Shown piece by piece: positions 9,268-18,337 of a DNA stretch of 64,000 nucleotides. The position numbers and the translations under genes were made by a program. The notes under the pieces were generated by a model that was not told the DNA's origin, searched no databases, and was given only the letters and a program-made list of their open reading frames with translations. The first letter of the stretch is position 1. Each line of letters opens with the position of its first letter. The DNA is from Verrucomicrobiaceae bacterium (lineage in GTDB: Bacteria > Verrucomicrobiota > Verrucomicrobiia > Verrucomicrobiales > Verrucomicrobiaceae): positions 40,861-104,860 of the forward strand of contig JAEUHN010000032.1 in assembly GCA_016795365.1 (NCBI GenBank), given 5' to 3'.

Positions 9268-10224
9268 ATGGCCACTCTCGACATCCCCAAATTGTTCCGG
9301 GACTCAGCTCAAGGCCTCAGGGACGCCCGTGAACGGTGTATTCAGGTTCACGGAACAGATATTCGTGCAGCCGGAAACGAAGTTGAGATTGCCGTCCGAC
9401 AGTTCTTTGAACGGATACTTCCAGAACGCTTCTGCGTAACGCATGGGCACCTAATCGACCGGAACGGGACCGTAAGCCCGCAGCTCGACTTGATCATTTC
9501 AGACAACACGGGCCTCCCGTCGCTTTTGACCACCGCAGATGGAACCCGTTACATCCCAGTCGAATCTGTGTTCGCCATTGCCGAAGTAAAGTCCACCTTC
9601 TATCGAGCGAACCAGCCCATAAGTAGCTTCTCAAGAACTCTCAGAACGATCCGAGAGAATATGGTGCGTCCGCTGGAGAAGAACACCGCCTTCGATGGGC
9701 TTCAAGATTCGACGCTTATGCGTGATTTACTGCACGGGAGCCCGCATCGCTACCTCAACCCTCTCTTCTCGTTTATGATCTTCGTAGATCATGGCGACGT
9801 CTCTGAGCAGGCTCTAGACTCTGAGTTGGTAAACAACTGCGATGAAGATTTACCCGGCATGATATTGCTCCTGAACCAAGCAGTGGTTTTCTATGCTCGA
9901 AAGGGGGAACCATCCCTCTCTTTCGAGAAGTATCCATCCCTGGTGCATAGCGACGAGCACGCTTGGCATGTGTCACCTCTCGCGGGTGATTCGGAGACTG
10001 GGTCACTCGAAGGGAATCACTTGGGGGTTCTTTACTATGCCCTTGTCGCCCATCTTAACCAATCACTTTTGAAGCCCCCTGATCTGCGCTCTTATTTTGC
10101 CAGTATGCTTGTTGGGCAGAGATCGACCACCCGAGAGATTCAAAAGCCCCAGCAAGGCGTCGCACCACAACCCGCAGCCCTTTCCGAGACGAATTTCCCG
10201 GGATCACCACCACCCTCAACCTGA
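9268..10224 (+). CDS. DUF6602-like protein with PD-(D/E)xK-like fold
   Basis: 318 residues from the ATG at 9268 (a TTG at 9250 is also in frame). The N-terminal half has helices followed by QLDLIISDN and, about 35 residues later, FAIAEVKSTF. This D...ExK spacing is typical of restriction-endonuclease-like folds, and the layout resembles DUF6602 proteins. The function of that family is unknown to me; a defence or nuclease role is an inference from the fold. The Pro/Ala-rich last 30 residues look disordered. It stands alone downstream of the minisatellite, 69 nt before the next gene on the same strand. Confidence 0.6.
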   Translation: MATLDIPKLFRDSAQGLRDARERCIQVHGTDIRAAGNEVEIAVRQFFERILPERFCVTHGHLIDRNGTVSPQLDLIISDNTGLPSLLTTADGTRYIPVESVFAIAEVKSTFYRANQPISSFSRTLRTIRENMVRPLEKNTAFDGLQDSTLMRDLLHGSPHRYLNPLFSFMIFVDHGDVSEQALDSELVNNCDEDLPGMILLLNQAVVFYARKGEPSLSFEKYPSLVHSDEHAWHVSPLAGDSETGSLEGNHLGVLYYALVAHLNQSLLKPPDLRSYFASMLVGQRSTTREIQKPQQGVAPQPAALSETNFPGSPPPST

Positions 10225-10293
10225 GTCGCAGCCGCGCTCCCGGCGGTGGGCGTGTGGACTTCAACGTCCGACCAACCCAACTAGTCATTCGTA

Positions 10294-10893
10294 ATGCCTG
10301 ACGACGAAGATGATTTCGATTTTGACGATGTGGACGACGACTTCGAGTTGCCGACGACGGATTCGCCATCCGGCTTGCACCCTCTCAATACCTACGGCCA
10401 TGCACTTCTGGCTCGTATTTTGCCGACCACTACCGAGTCTGTCCACGACTGGGCGTCCCGACTGAGGGAGAACGTTCCCCAAGTTCGTTTTGGCCAAGTC
10501 CTGACATCGCAGCTTCGTCATGAGATCGAAGCGAAACTTGGACAGACCATTCCAGAACCTCTTGACGCCATCTGGGCAGCAGCACCCGGCATATTCCTCG
10601 ACTACGACTCATTTCTTTGGTCGCCAGAAAGCTTCCTGAAGGAGAACTCTCTCTATGAGGATCACATGCCTGAAATTTTTGGCACGATGGTCTTTTTCGG
10701 CGGCTTTGATGGTTTCAATGGGGCTGTTTCTTTGGATGGCATTGATCCAACCGCCTATTACTGGAGTCATGAGGAGGGCTTCACCGGTCAGAAGTGCCCA
10801 GATATAGCGAGCTACGTAGCTGAGCACATCGCCTGGTATGCGACTACTTTTCAGCCGTTCTGCTTTGAGCACGGCTACGTTCCCGAACCATGA
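10294..10893 (+). CDS. Hypothetical protein, possibly SMI1/KNR4 (SUKH)-like
   Basis: 199 residues with a very acidic N-terminus (DDEDDFDFDDVDDD) and a tryptophan-rich C-terminal half. The stretch IEAKLGQTIPEPLDAIW followed by PGIFLDYDSFLWSPE and FGTMVFFGGFDGFNGAV is reminiscent of SUKH domains, which often serve as immunity proteins, but the match is weak. No signal peptide. The start ATG at 10294 is the first in frame. It follows the DUF6602-like gene on the same strand and may be co-transcribed with it. Confidence 0.5.
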   Translation: MPDDEDDFDFDDVDDDFELPTTDSPSGLHPLNTYGHALLARILPTTTESVHDWASRLRENVPQVRFGQVLTSQLRHEIEAKLGQTIPEPLDAIWAAAPGIFLDYDSFLWSPESFLKENSLYEDHMPEIFGTMVFFGGFDGFNGAVSLDGIDPTAYYWSHEEGFTGQKCPDIASYVAEHIAWYATTFQPFCFEHGYVPEP

Positions 10894-11019
10894 GCAGCAA
10901 TCGTCCGCAACCAAGGGCGAACCAAACGGATGCAAGCAACGGTTCGAAGGCTAGACGCCTTGGCTGACCGGACGGAGAGAAGTTGCTTCCAGGGGACGCC
11001 TGTCCGATCAATCCCGACC

Positions 11020-11460
11020 ATGTCGTGCCCCATCGAAAACATCACCGTGCGCGAGCTGGCGACGGACGAGTTGCCGCTGATCCTGCCTTTGATCGAGAAG
11101 CACAACGCGAAGATTGCGCCGGAGGAGTTGCGGCGTCGGCTCGGGGCGATGATTCCGCATGGCTATCATTGCATCGCGGCGTTCATGGAGGGCCGCGTCG
11201 TGGGTGTGGCGGGCTATTGGTTGGGCGCGCGGTTCTGGTGCGGGGAATACATGGACGTGGACAACGTGGTGGTGGACGAGACGCTGCGTTCCCGCGGCAT
11301 CGGCGATCAGCTCATGACGTGGCTGGAGGCCAAGGCGAAGGACCTGGGCTGCCAGTGTGTGGTGCTCGATAGCTACGTGACCCTGGACCGTGCGCACCGG
11401 TTCTACTTCCGGCGCGGCTACCACATCCCCGGCTTCCACTTTTACAAGGCGGTCGAGTAG
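11020..11460 (+). CDS. GNAT family N-acetyltransferase
   Basis: 146 residues with the GNAT order: beta strand ITVRELATDELP, helix, VVGVAGYWLGARF, then VDNVVVDETLRSRGIGDQLMTWLEAKA, where SRGIGDQL is the acetyl-CoA pyrophosphate loop (motif A), and the terminal YVTLDRAHRFYFRRGYHIPGFHFYK (motif B, aromatic end). Substrate unknown. I prefer the ATG at 11020 because it begins right at the first conserved strand; the frame is open to 10930. Isolated gene. Confidence 0.88.
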   Translation: MSCPIENITVRELATDELPLILPLIEKHNAKIAPEELRRRLGAMIPHGYHCIAAFMEGRVVGVAGYWLGARFWCGEYMDVDNVVVDETLRSRGIGDQLMTWLEAKAKDLGCQCVVLDSYVTLDRAHRFYFRRGYHIPGFHFYKAVE

Positions 11461-11562
11461 TGTCGCGCGGGTCGCTACAACGCGAAGTGGAACGTTGAGT
11501 GAGTTGTTACAGGCATTTCACTGTCAGAACCCGGGATTCGAGACCAACGTGCTCACAGCCCT

Positions 11563-13494
11563 ATGAAAACACGTTCCTCCATCGCCGTGATCCGGTGTCT
11601 GACGCTGCTCACAGCGTTCCTGGGAGCGAGCCTGTTCGCAGCCTCGCAGCCGATAGTGGTTCGCCTGAACGAACCCGTGGAGCTTCAACTGCCCGACACG
11701 GAGCCGCTGGACCTCAACACGGAATCGTTTCAATGGCTGAAGAACGGACGCGCGATCCCTGGAGCCACCTGGATCAGCTACACCCTCCCCGCGGAGGCGA
11801 TGACTGAGTCCGGCAGCTATCAACTGGCGATCACCGGGCCCATGGGGCGACGCCTCGTGAGCGTGGCAACGGTGGCGATGCTGCATCCGATCGTGGTGAG
11901 TGCTGGCAACTTCGCCGCCCCTGGCAAACCTTTCTCCCTCAAGGCGCAAGCCGCAGGGGCCGGGCTGACTTATCGGTGGTTCGCTGACCAGGTGGAATTG
12001 CCCGGCAAGAAGACGGCCTCGATCTCAGTCATTCCGCCCTCGCTCGGCACGCACATCTATCGCTGCGAGGTCACGCTCGGCAATGCCACCGCTGTGACCG
12101 AATGGCTGACCATCGACGTCATTGACGCGACTCCCTTGATTCAAAATGTCCCGGAACCTCTCGATCTGATGATGGGCATCCCTTTCTATCACCTGCTGGG
12201 ATCGAGCCCTGAGGGAACGTATTTTATTAGCGGGGTGCCAGGACTGAAGGTGGACCCGGCTTCAGGTGAGATCACGGGGTTCCCCACCAGAACGGGGCGC
12301 TTCCTGCTGCGGATGTGGGCACGGAACGTGGTGGGCGATGGACCTGCCGAAGAGGTGCCGGTTTTTGTTCGCGCCGTGCCTAACGACCTGACTGGCACTT
12401 ACATCGGCACCATTCCGCGCTACTCGGTCTTCAATGATGATCTGGGTGGCTCCTACGAGATCACTGTCACACGAGCCGCCACGTATTCGGGCAAGGTGGT
12501 GCTGGGCACGCGCACCTTCCGCATGGCGGGCCGGTTTGACATCGGGTTTCAAACCACGCTCGTGGCCAACGCGGTGCCTCTGAAGGACTCGAGCGGATTC
12601 GAGGTGACTGCCGATATTACCCTTGGAAAAGCCGAGAGCGACTATGATCCCTACTCGATCGTGCTGCTCAATGGCGAACAGGGCAGTCTGTGGGCGTCGG
12701 CCGGATACAAGGCCATTCGCCCCCAGAGCACGCTCGTCGGACGATACAACTCGGCGATCGGCATTTGGAACCCCAGCGACCAGTCTGACACCACGCCGAA
12801 CGGATTTGGGTTCGCCACCTTCGTGCTCACTGCCACGGGACAAGTCACCGGCGCTGGACGATGGAGCGATGGCACGCCCTTTACTTGCGCCACGATTTTT
12901 CAGGGATCGTTCGGACCGGTGTTCAAGGCGACGCATCAGAACACAGGCTCCATCCTGGGACTCGTGGGTTTTGATACGACCGAGGATGGTCCTCCGACCT
13001 GCAGCGCCATCGTTGACAGCCTCAAGCAAGCCAACGCCGAAGCCACCAGCTACCCCGATGGCTGGCCGGTGATCGACTTCCTCATCACCGGGGAGAAGTA
13101 TGTTCCGCCTGGGCCCGGCCAGCGTGTGCTGGGTCTGCCCGCAGGATCGCCGAATGCGGCGTTCCGGTTCGTGGGCGGGGACTTGCAGGAGAAGGATGAG
13201 CTGGCCGTCCCGCTGACCATCACGCCGACCAACTACCGACTCGCTCCGACAGATCCGCCAGGCCTGACGCGCGGCTTTTGGATGTCCCTGAACAAGAACA
13301 CCGGGCAAGTCTCGGGCGGCTTCAGCTCCTATGAGCTGGTCAATGTGCTGAGCGTGCCACTTCCGCCAGCACCGAAGATCACATTCAGCGGCCTCCTGCT
13401 GCCGAGGCAAGGCACGGGCCCCGGATACTTCACGGTGTCACGCCCAGGACAGCCTTCGTTCAAGACGGGGCAGATGCGGCTGTCGCAATTCTGA
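11563..13494 (+). CDS. Exported protein with Ig-like/putative-Ig domains
   Basis: 643 residues with a clear signal peptide (residues 1-28, RCLTLLTAFLGASLFA core, cleavage near AAS). Two Ig-like beta domains follow (FQWLKNGRAIPGAT and LTYRWFADQVELPG are the usual W-containing strands), then a putative-Ig segment near 210-260 (VPGLKVDPASGEITGFPTRTG). The rest is beta-rich with motifs such as LTGTYIGTI and GYFTVSRPGQPSFKTGQ, seen in large secreted proteins of Verrucomicrobiota. It is likely extracellular or on the outer surface. Role unknown. No nearby secretion genes. Confidence 0.75.
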   Translation: MKTRSSIAVIRCLTLLTAFLGASLFAASQPIVVRLNEPVELQLPDTEPLDLNTESFQWLKNGRAIPGATWISYTLPAEAMTESGSYQLAITGPMGRRLVSVATVAMLHPIVVSAGNFAAPGKPFSLKAQAAGAGLTYRWFADQVELPGKKTASISVIPPSLGTHIYRCEVTLGNATAVTEWLTIDVIDATPLIQNVPEPLDLMMGIPFYHLLGSSPEGTYFISGVPGLKVDPASGEITGFPTRTGRFLLRMWARNVVGDGPAEEVPVFVRAVPNDLTGTYIGTIPRYSVFNDDLGGSYEITVTRAATYSGKVVLGTRTFRMAGRFDIGFQTTLVANAVPLKDSSGFEVTADITLGKAESDYDPYSIVLLNGEQGSLWASAGYKAIRPQSTLVGRYNSAIGIWNPSDQSDTTPNGFGFATFVLTATGQVTGAGRWSDGTPFTCATIFQGSFGPVFKATHQNTGSILGLVGFDTTEDGPPTCSAIVDSLKQANAEATSYPDGWPVIDFLITGEKYVPPGPGQRVLGLPAGSPNAAFRFVGGDLQEKDELAVPLTITPTNYRLAPTDPPGLTRGFWMSLNKNTGQVSGGFSSYELVNVLSVPLPPAPKITFSGLLLPRQGTGPGYFTVSRPGQPSFKTGQMRLSQF

Positions 13495-13581
13495 TCGCTG
13501 GGTGCCTTGGCTGCTGACAGTCCATGAGGGTCCAGGCTTGCAGTGGAGCCCGTCCTCGCGCACACACTGCCTCTCTATTTC

Positions 13582-14481
13582 ATGCCCGACATCGTGACTT
13601 CCCCTTCCCTGCTGCTAGCGAATGACTGGCAGGATTATCAACTGCTCGACGCAGGCGACGGCATGAAGTGCGAGCGCTGGGGAGAGTTCACCCTTGTGCG
13701 TCCTGATCCGCAGATCATCTGGCCCCGGCGCAATGGCAAGGCCTGGTCCGGGTGGGATGCCTTTTACCATCGAAGCGAGAAAGGTGGCGGGCGATGGGAG
13801 TTCCGCCGCACGCTGCCGGAATCATGGACGGTGCGCTACAAGAAGCTCGCCTTCCAGATTCGCCCCACCAGCTTCAAGCACACCGGGCTGTTCCCTGAGC
13901 AGGCGGTGAACTGGGACTGGTGCAGCACGAAGATCTCTGCCGCACGGGAACAAGGACGGGACGTTAGCGTTCTCAACTTGTTCGGCTACACCGGAGCCGC
14001 GAGCGTTGCCGCCGCTGCCGCCGGAGCGCAGGTCTGCCATGTGGATGCGGCGAAGGGCATGGTCGATTGGTGTGGCGTGAATGCCGAGGTGTCCGGCCTG
14101 CGCCGCGACAGCATCCGCTACATCGTGGACGACTGCGTGAAGTTCGTCCGGCGCGAGGTAAAGCGAGGCCGCCGTTACGACGCGCTGATCATGGATCCGC
14201 CCAGCTACGGACGTGGTGCCAGTGGTGAACTCTGGAAGCTGGAGACCCACCTTTGGCCCCTGCTCAAGGAGTGCCGCGATGTGCTGAGCGATCGCCCGCT
14301 GTTCTTCCTCATCAATGCCTACACCACCGGCCTTTCACCCTCGGTGCTGGCCAATCTTTTGTCCGAACTCATGCACGATCACGCCGGAACGGTCACGACG
14401 GGTGAAGTGGGGCTCCCCATTCAGGCGGATGGCAAGGTGCTGCCCTGCGGCATCTACGGACGCTGGTCCATGAACGGATAA
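13582..14481 (+). CDS. Class I SAM-dependent methyltransferase, RlmI/RlmK-like
   Basis: 299 residues. An N-terminal PUA-like/bridging part (YQLLDAGDGMKCERWGEFTLVRP) precedes motif I NLFGYTGAASVAAAAAGA and the catalytic-region motif IV DALIMDPPSYGRG. This is the arrangement of 23S rRNA m5C methyltransferases of the RlmI/YccW type, though here the PUA part is short. The ATG at 13582 is preferred over an upstream in-frame GTG at 13543. Cytoplasmic RNA modification is the likely role; the exact target nucleotide is not deducible. Convergent with the Hsp20 operon. Confidence 0.85.
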   Translation: MPDIVTSPSLLLANDWQDYQLLDAGDGMKCERWGEFTLVRPDPQIIWPRRNGKAWSGWDAFYHRSEKGGGRWEFRRTLPESWTVRYKKLAFQIRPTSFKHTGLFPEQAVNWDWCSTKISAAREQGRDVSVLNLFGYTGAASVAAAAAGAQVCHVDAAKGMVDWCGVNAEVSGLRRDSIRYIVDDCVKFVRREVKRGRRYDALIMDPPSYGRGASGELWKLETHLWPLLKECRDVLSDRPLFFLINAYTTGLSPSVLANLLSELMHDHAGTVTTGEVGLPIQADGKVLPCGIYGRWSMNG

Positions 14482-14543
14482 ACGATCAACAACGAGGCAG
14501 ACTGATGCGACGATGGGGCGTTCGCCATCTTCTGGTGACAACG

Positions 14544-14571
14544 AAAAGCCCGCAGCCTTTCGACTGCGGGC
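14544..14571 (-). terminator. Rho-independent terminator of the Hsp20 operon
   Basis: Perfect 8-bp stem, CTGCGGGC (14564-14571) against GCCCGCAG (14548-14555), 8-nt loop, followed on the minus strand by TTTT (14547-14544). It may also weakly stop transcription from the plus strand, where no T-run follows. Confidence 0.8.
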
Positions 14572-14595
14572 TCCGGGCATGGATTGGCGACTCCT

Positions 14596-14979
14596 TTAGT
14601 TGACCGCGATTTGTCGAGGCTTGGCCGCCTCGCGGATGGGCAAGGTGATGACCAGCACGCCATCGGTGAACAGGGCACTGAGCCTGTCCTCGTCGATCGG
14701 CGCATTGAGGCGAAGGCGGAGGGCATAGCCGAGGTCGTTGAGTTCACGATGGAGCGGCTTCCAGGAACTGGGGGCCGGTTCGCGCCGGGCAGCTTCCACG
14801 GAGAGGACGTTCTGATCGAAGCCGATGGTCACGGCATCTTTGGGAACGCCGGGCAGCTCGACTTTGATAGTGTAAACCTGGTCCGACGCGCTGGTGGAGT
14901 AGCGTGGCTTGCGCAACGCTTGCTCATTGCCAACAGGAGCGGACGGGGCGGTGGTAGATGGAGTGCAGCAGGTAGTCAT
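14596..14979 (-). CDS. Hsp20/alpha-crystallin small heat shock protein (second gene of pair)
   Basis: 127 residues: a short N-terminal arm with several Ser/Pro, the alpha-crystallin beta-sandwich (QVYTIKVELPGVPKDAVTIGFDQNVLSVEAARRE) and the conserved DGVLVITLPI near the C-terminus. The usual C-terminal I-x-I/V anchor appears as RQIAVN. It is an ATP-independent chaperone that holds unfolding proteins in the cytoplasm. It lies 36 nt downstream of a second Hsp20 gene in the same direction and upstream of a terminator. It is more divergent than its neighbour, with a shorter N-terminal arm, so the pair may form mixed oligomers. Confidence 0.95.
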   Translation of the reverse strand: MTTCCTPSTTAPSAPVGNEQALRKPRYSTSASDQVYTIKVELPGVPKDAVTIGFDQNVLSVEAARREPAPSSWKPLHRELNDLGYALRLRLNAPIDEDRLSALFTDGVLVITLPIREAAKPRQIAVN

Positions 14980-15015
14980 GGCAGGTTTCAGAAGGTTCAG
15001 GGTTGGGGGCTGGAT

Positions 15016-15450
15016 TTAGTTCACTTCGATGGTGCGGAGCTTGCGGTGCTCCTGCTTGGGCAGGGTGACCGTGAGGAGACCGTTGTCGAGCTTGGCCGAG
15101 ATACGATCTTCGGCTACGCTGTCAGGCACGGAGACCGAGCGACTCAGGCTGTAGGACTGCTCGTCCTCGCCTGACTTTTCGCGCTTCTCAGCCGTCACGG
15201 TCAGCATGCGGTCGCGAAGCTCGAGCTTCACATCCTCCTTCTTCACGCCCGGGATCTCGAAACGTGCATAGAAGTTGTCAGCGTCCTCATAGACGTCGGT
15301 GGCAAGGCGGGCCGGGACGTTAGCTCCGAAGAAGTTGCCCACATCGAACAGGCTGCCGAAGGCAGGAAATCCTGCAAAGGGGTGGCGGAGCCATTCATCG
15401 AAGTCAGCGACACGGGCAAGGTTGGCGGGGTTGGGGCGTGTGAGTTTCAT
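15016..15450 (-). CDS. Hsp20/alpha-crystallin small heat shock protein (first gene of pair)
   Basis: 144 residues. The N-terminal arm is followed by DVYEDADNFYARFEIPGVKKEDVKLELRDRMLTVTAEKR and the signature LDNGLLTVTLPK, ending with the oligomerisation motif IEV. The start at 15450 gives a standard Hsp20 length; the frame is open to 15540. It is the first gene of the two-gene Hsp20 operon. The 200 nt upstream contain no CIRCE element that I can see, so sigma-32-like or RNA-based control is possible but not shown. Confidence 0.96.
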   Translation of the reverse strand: MKLTRPNPANLARVADFDEWLRHPFAGFPAFGSLFDVGNFFGANVPARLATDVYEDADNFYARFEIPGVKKEDVKLELRDRMLTVTAEKREKSGEDEQSYSLSRSVSVPDSVAEDRISAKLDNGLLTVTLPKQEHRKLRTIEVN

Positions 15451-15677
15451 GGTGTATTGGGGTTGTTGAGTTTGGGTTGATGGCGTTGTGATTTCAACGT
15501 GCTCACCACCCTTGCAAACCTCGTGCCAGCCCCTCCCCACCGCTCTCCAAGCTTGTTAAATCAAGCCTCCTGGCGTTTTTCAACCCCAAAACAAAGCGCG
15601 CCATTAAGAGCCATAATAGCCCAATGACGCGCCAAGTTTGAATAGAACAATGAGTCAATTCGACTCTCTAATAGACC

Positions 15678-16406
15678 TTATGCTGCCAGCCAGATGTTGC
15701 TGAGCATGAGCACCTCACCCGTCCCCTTGCCCTCTCCCACCGAACGAACCGCCTTGTCCAACATCACTGTCAGATCATCCGCCCCCACACCCACAGCTCG
15801 CACGCGGCAAGCCGCGAACGGCACCGCCTGCTGACCATTGATCGGAGAGACCATCGCCGACGGCTTGCTCCACACGAATTGAGCCTGGCAGCCCGCCCCC
15901 TGGCACGCTGTCGCCAACGCCTCCGCCACACGACTCAAAGCCACCACGAGTCGATCGCGAGCCCCACGAGGATTCGTCGTTCCAGCCAGCAAAGCCACCG
16001 TCGTCACCTCTGTCACCTGCATCTGTGGAAAGGCTCGCGTATCCTCCAGCAACTCCATCTGACGAATCTCAAAAGCCGCCCGCTGTGCCAAACCCAGCAC
16101 CCAGGCATGGGCCGCCGCCATGGGCGTCAATGCCGCCGGATCATCCACCACAAAGCCAGATCCCCTCACATCCGACGGAGAGCCCAGACACGCCATGCCG
16201 AGACGACGAAATTGCATCGCGAGCCGACCCGAAACACTGAGCATCTCCTCCCAGCGAACACGCCCGACCAGCGGAGCGATGGCCGCAGGCACATCGCTCG
16301 AAAGATTATTAAAGCTAGCTTTCGCAGCTTTGAAGACCAAATCTGACAGGTCGTTGCCAGCAGTTTGAGCCAAGGAGACAGATTGACGAAGGGAGGCCGG
16401 ATTCAT
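15678..16406 (-). CDS. Hypothetical protein, 242 aa
   Basis: Mostly helical, Ala-rich, with no signal peptide and no recognised domain. Start chosen at MNPASLRQS (16406); the frame extends upstream but with low-complexity Pro/Ser sequence. It lies 49 nt downstream of the XRE-dCTP-deaminase-like regulator in the same direction, so the two are probably one transcript. The C-terminal half has a repeated small-residue, beta-strand character (VPFAACRVRAVGVGADDLTVMLDKAV). I cannot assign a function. Confidence 0.6.
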   Translation of the reverse strand: MNPASLRQSVSLAQTAGNDLSDLVFKAAKASFNNLSSDVPAAIAPLVGRVRWEEMLSVSGRLAMQFRRLGMACLGSPSDVRGSGFVVDDPAALTPMAAAHAWVLGLAQRAAFEIRQMELLEDTRAFPQMQVTEVTTVALLAGTTNPRGARDRLVVALSRVAEALATACQGAGCQAQFVWSKPSAMVSPINGQQAVPFAACRVRAVGVGADDLTVMLDKAVRSVGEGKGTGEVLMLSNIWLAA

Positions 16407-16455
16407 GAGCGAGAAGGGTGGGCGTGGTGAATGAAGGTGTTGAGGTGAGGGAAAT

Positions 16456-17253
16456 TCAGACGTGCACCAGGGACTCCTGGGCGAGGTATTCGAAGGAGAC
16501 GGACAAGCACGGATCCCCAGCACGAAGAGGCAGATCCATGGGTCCCAGGTTGATCAAACCAAAGGTCAACTGACCAACCGAGCCCGGCTCACGCAGCCGG
16601 TGGCAAAACAACTGCACAAACCCCGTCGCAAAAGGATCCGTGAGACCATTGACCACCACACGCACGCGACCATGAAGCTTCAGATCTTCGTGCGTGTGAA
16701 ACTCCACCATCTGACCGCGCTTGAGGACCAAGCCTTTGGTCAAATCATGATCCACCCCAACCTCGGAACCAATCGAGCGAACGGTCGCCACAGAACCAAA
16801 GGTGAGCAGCAGGCTCGTCTGCAGAAGACGCTCGCGATGAGCCTCCTGCCTCAAGTCCAGCCCATCGATCTCGACCGCCCCGCCATTGATCGCCTCTTCG
16901 ATCTCGTGCGCCACAAGCACATGCGCACCACGCAGATCGAGCGAGTTATAAAGCTCCTCCCTCCCCTGCTCCAACAGCTGACGACGCCCCTCCGGGCTGC
17001 TTTTCCACATCTCGTGTGCCGTCTGGATTCCCGTCCAGAAATCCGGCTCCACATTGAGCAACGACTTCAGCTTCATCTTCAAATCCATGCTCAACGGATA
17101 CTTCCCGTTGATGATCCCATTCAGGTAGGGGCGTGTCAGACTGAGCTTTGTCGCCGCCTCTGTCTGATTCAGATTCCTGGCCGCAAGCAAGTCGGCAAGC
17201 GTGCCCCCCACCGACTTGGGAGCCCCTTTTGATGCACTGTTTGTCGTAACCAT
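16456..17253 (-). CDS. XRE-family HTH protein fused to a dCTP deaminase/dUTPase-like domain
   Basis: 265 residues. Residues 17-68 form an XRE/HigA-like helix-turn-helix (ADLLAARNLNQTEAATKLSLTRPYLNGIINGK). Residues 106-262 follow the strand pattern of the dCTP deaminase/dUTPase barrel: a late GLVLKRGQMVEFHTHEDLKL, then VNGLTDPFATGFVQLF, and FGLINLGPMDLPLRAGDPCLSVSFEYL. The catalytic RSSxxR signature of dCTP deaminase is absent, so the barrel is more likely a ligand-sensing or oligomerisation module than an enzyme. The start at 17253 gives the natural HTH N-terminus. It heads a probable two-gene operon, with AT-rich repeated sequence upstream. The dCTP-deaminase assignment is my inference from pattern only. 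Confidence 0.65.
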   Translation of the reverse strand: MVTTNSASKGAPKSVGGTLADLLAARNLNQTEAATKLSLTRPYLNGIINGKYPLSMDLKMKLKSLLNVEPDFWTGIQTAHEMWKSSPEGRRQLLEQGREELYNSLDLRGAHVLVAHEIEEAINGGAVEIDGLDLRQEAHRERLLQTSLLLTFGSVATVRSIGSEVGVDHDLTKGLVLKRGQMVEFHTHEDLKLHGRVRVVVNGLTDPFATGFVQLFCHRLREPGSVGQLTFGLINLGPMDLPLRAGDPCLSVSFEYLAQESLVHV

Positions 17254-17316
17254 GCGTCTGTTTAATCTTACATGTGTCTTGTGTAAAGACAAAAAGAGCA
17301 TTTTTCTTAATTCATA

Positions 17317-17341
17317 TTAACATATTATTAACATATGTTAA
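17317..17341. promoter_or_regulatory. Candidate operator: repeated TTAACAT with a 14-bp palindrome
   Basis: TTAACATATGTTAA (17328-17341) is a perfect palindrome, preceded by another TTAACAT half-site at 17317-17323. It lies in the AT-rich gap upstream of the XRE-type regulator and of the divergent methyltransferase gene. Autoregulation by the XRE protein is a guess from position. Confidence 0.4.
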
Positions 17342-17534
17342 ATAACCTTTATTCCTTATTAGAAAAGCCTTTCCAGTCACTAGCCACCCTCCAACACGTT
17401 CAGTTCTTCACACTTCTCATCAGAGCAGCAGACTATTTTTTGTGTCAGACCCACTCTATCTGACACCCCATCAGCAAAACTGGCTCCACTGACCAAAAAC
17501 ATTGCTCTGCACGCAGGTTCAGACACCGTGACCA

Positions 17535-18143
17535 ATGGCCGCTCCCGACCCTCATGCCCTGCCCACGTCCGTTGATTTTGCCCACGCCTTGATCGAAACG
17601 CGGGTGAACCCTGGCGACTGGGTCGTGGATGCCACCGCCGGCAACGGACATGACACCCTCTTCCTGGCACGGCTCGTGACACCCGCAGGACGAGTCTTCG
17701 CCTTCGACATTCAAGCCGAAGCCATCACCAGCACCCGTGACCGACTTGCCGCCGCCGATGCCCTGTCCGCCTGCACCTTGATCCACGCCAGCCACCACCA
17801 GCTCGCCTCACAACTGCCTCCCGAAGCAGCCGGCCGGTTGGCCGCCATCATGTTCAACCTCGGCTGGCTGCCCGGGCACGACAAAGCTTGCATCACCCAG
17901 ACAGACACCACCCTCGCCGCCGTGCAGGTAGCCTTGGAATGGCTGCGCCCAGGCGGACTTCTCACCATCGTCGCCTACCCCGGACACGCTGGCGGCGATG
18001 TGGAATCGCAAGCCATCGCCCTCTGGGCCAGCTCGCTCCCTTCCAACTCCCACGAAGTCCGCCACCTCCGCCCCGCCAATCGCCAAGGCAAAAGCCCCGA
18101 ATGCTGGGCTATCCGAATGCGACCCACGGGCCAGGACCGCTAG
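17535..18143 (+). CDS. mnmM: SAM-dependent methyltransferase of the YtqB/MnmM family
   Basis: 202 residues with motif I VVDATAGNGHDTLFLARLV, then FAFDIQAEAI, MFNLGWLPGHDKACITQTDTT and GGLLTIVAYPGHAGGDVE. The NLGWLPGxD and YPGHxGG blocks mark the PF06962 family; its Bacillus member methylates nm5s2U to mnm5s2U at tRNA wobble uridines. Length is normal for the family. It is followed about 200 nt later by a tRNA gene on the other strand. Assignment to the family is firm; the exact reaction in this organism is inferred. Confidence 0.85.
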   Translation: MAAPDPHALPTSVDFAHALIETRVNPGDWVVDATAGNGHDTLFLARLVTPAGRVFAFDIQAEAITSTRDRLAAADALSACTLIHASHHQLASQLPPEAAGRLAAIMFNLGWLPGHDKACITQTDTTLAAVQVALEWLRPGGLLTIVAYPGHAGGDVESQAIALWASSLPSNSHEVRHLRPANRQGKSPECWAIRMRPTGQDR

Positions 18144-18337
18144 ATCGAATGCCGAGCCAGAGTTCACAGCCTACCGACAGTTGGTCTGAACTTCCATTGC
18201 CGGCCGAGGCGACAATCACTCCGTCGAAGGCACCTGCCGGTGCTCTTGACGAGCGCAGCCTCTCTCCATCAAGGGTTCCGAGGCCTTGTTACACCGGGTG
18301 AGATTCCCCTTTTTCCTCGTGATCTCGCCACGCCAAC

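Noticed and set aside
12262..13410. 382-residue frame antisense to the Ig-like protein gene
   Set aside because: No known motif and the opposite strand encodes a coherent signal peptide and Ig domains.
15451..15660. CIRCE heat-shock operator upstream of the Hsp20 operon
   Set aside because: No TTAGCACTC-N9-GAGTGCTAA or close variant is present.
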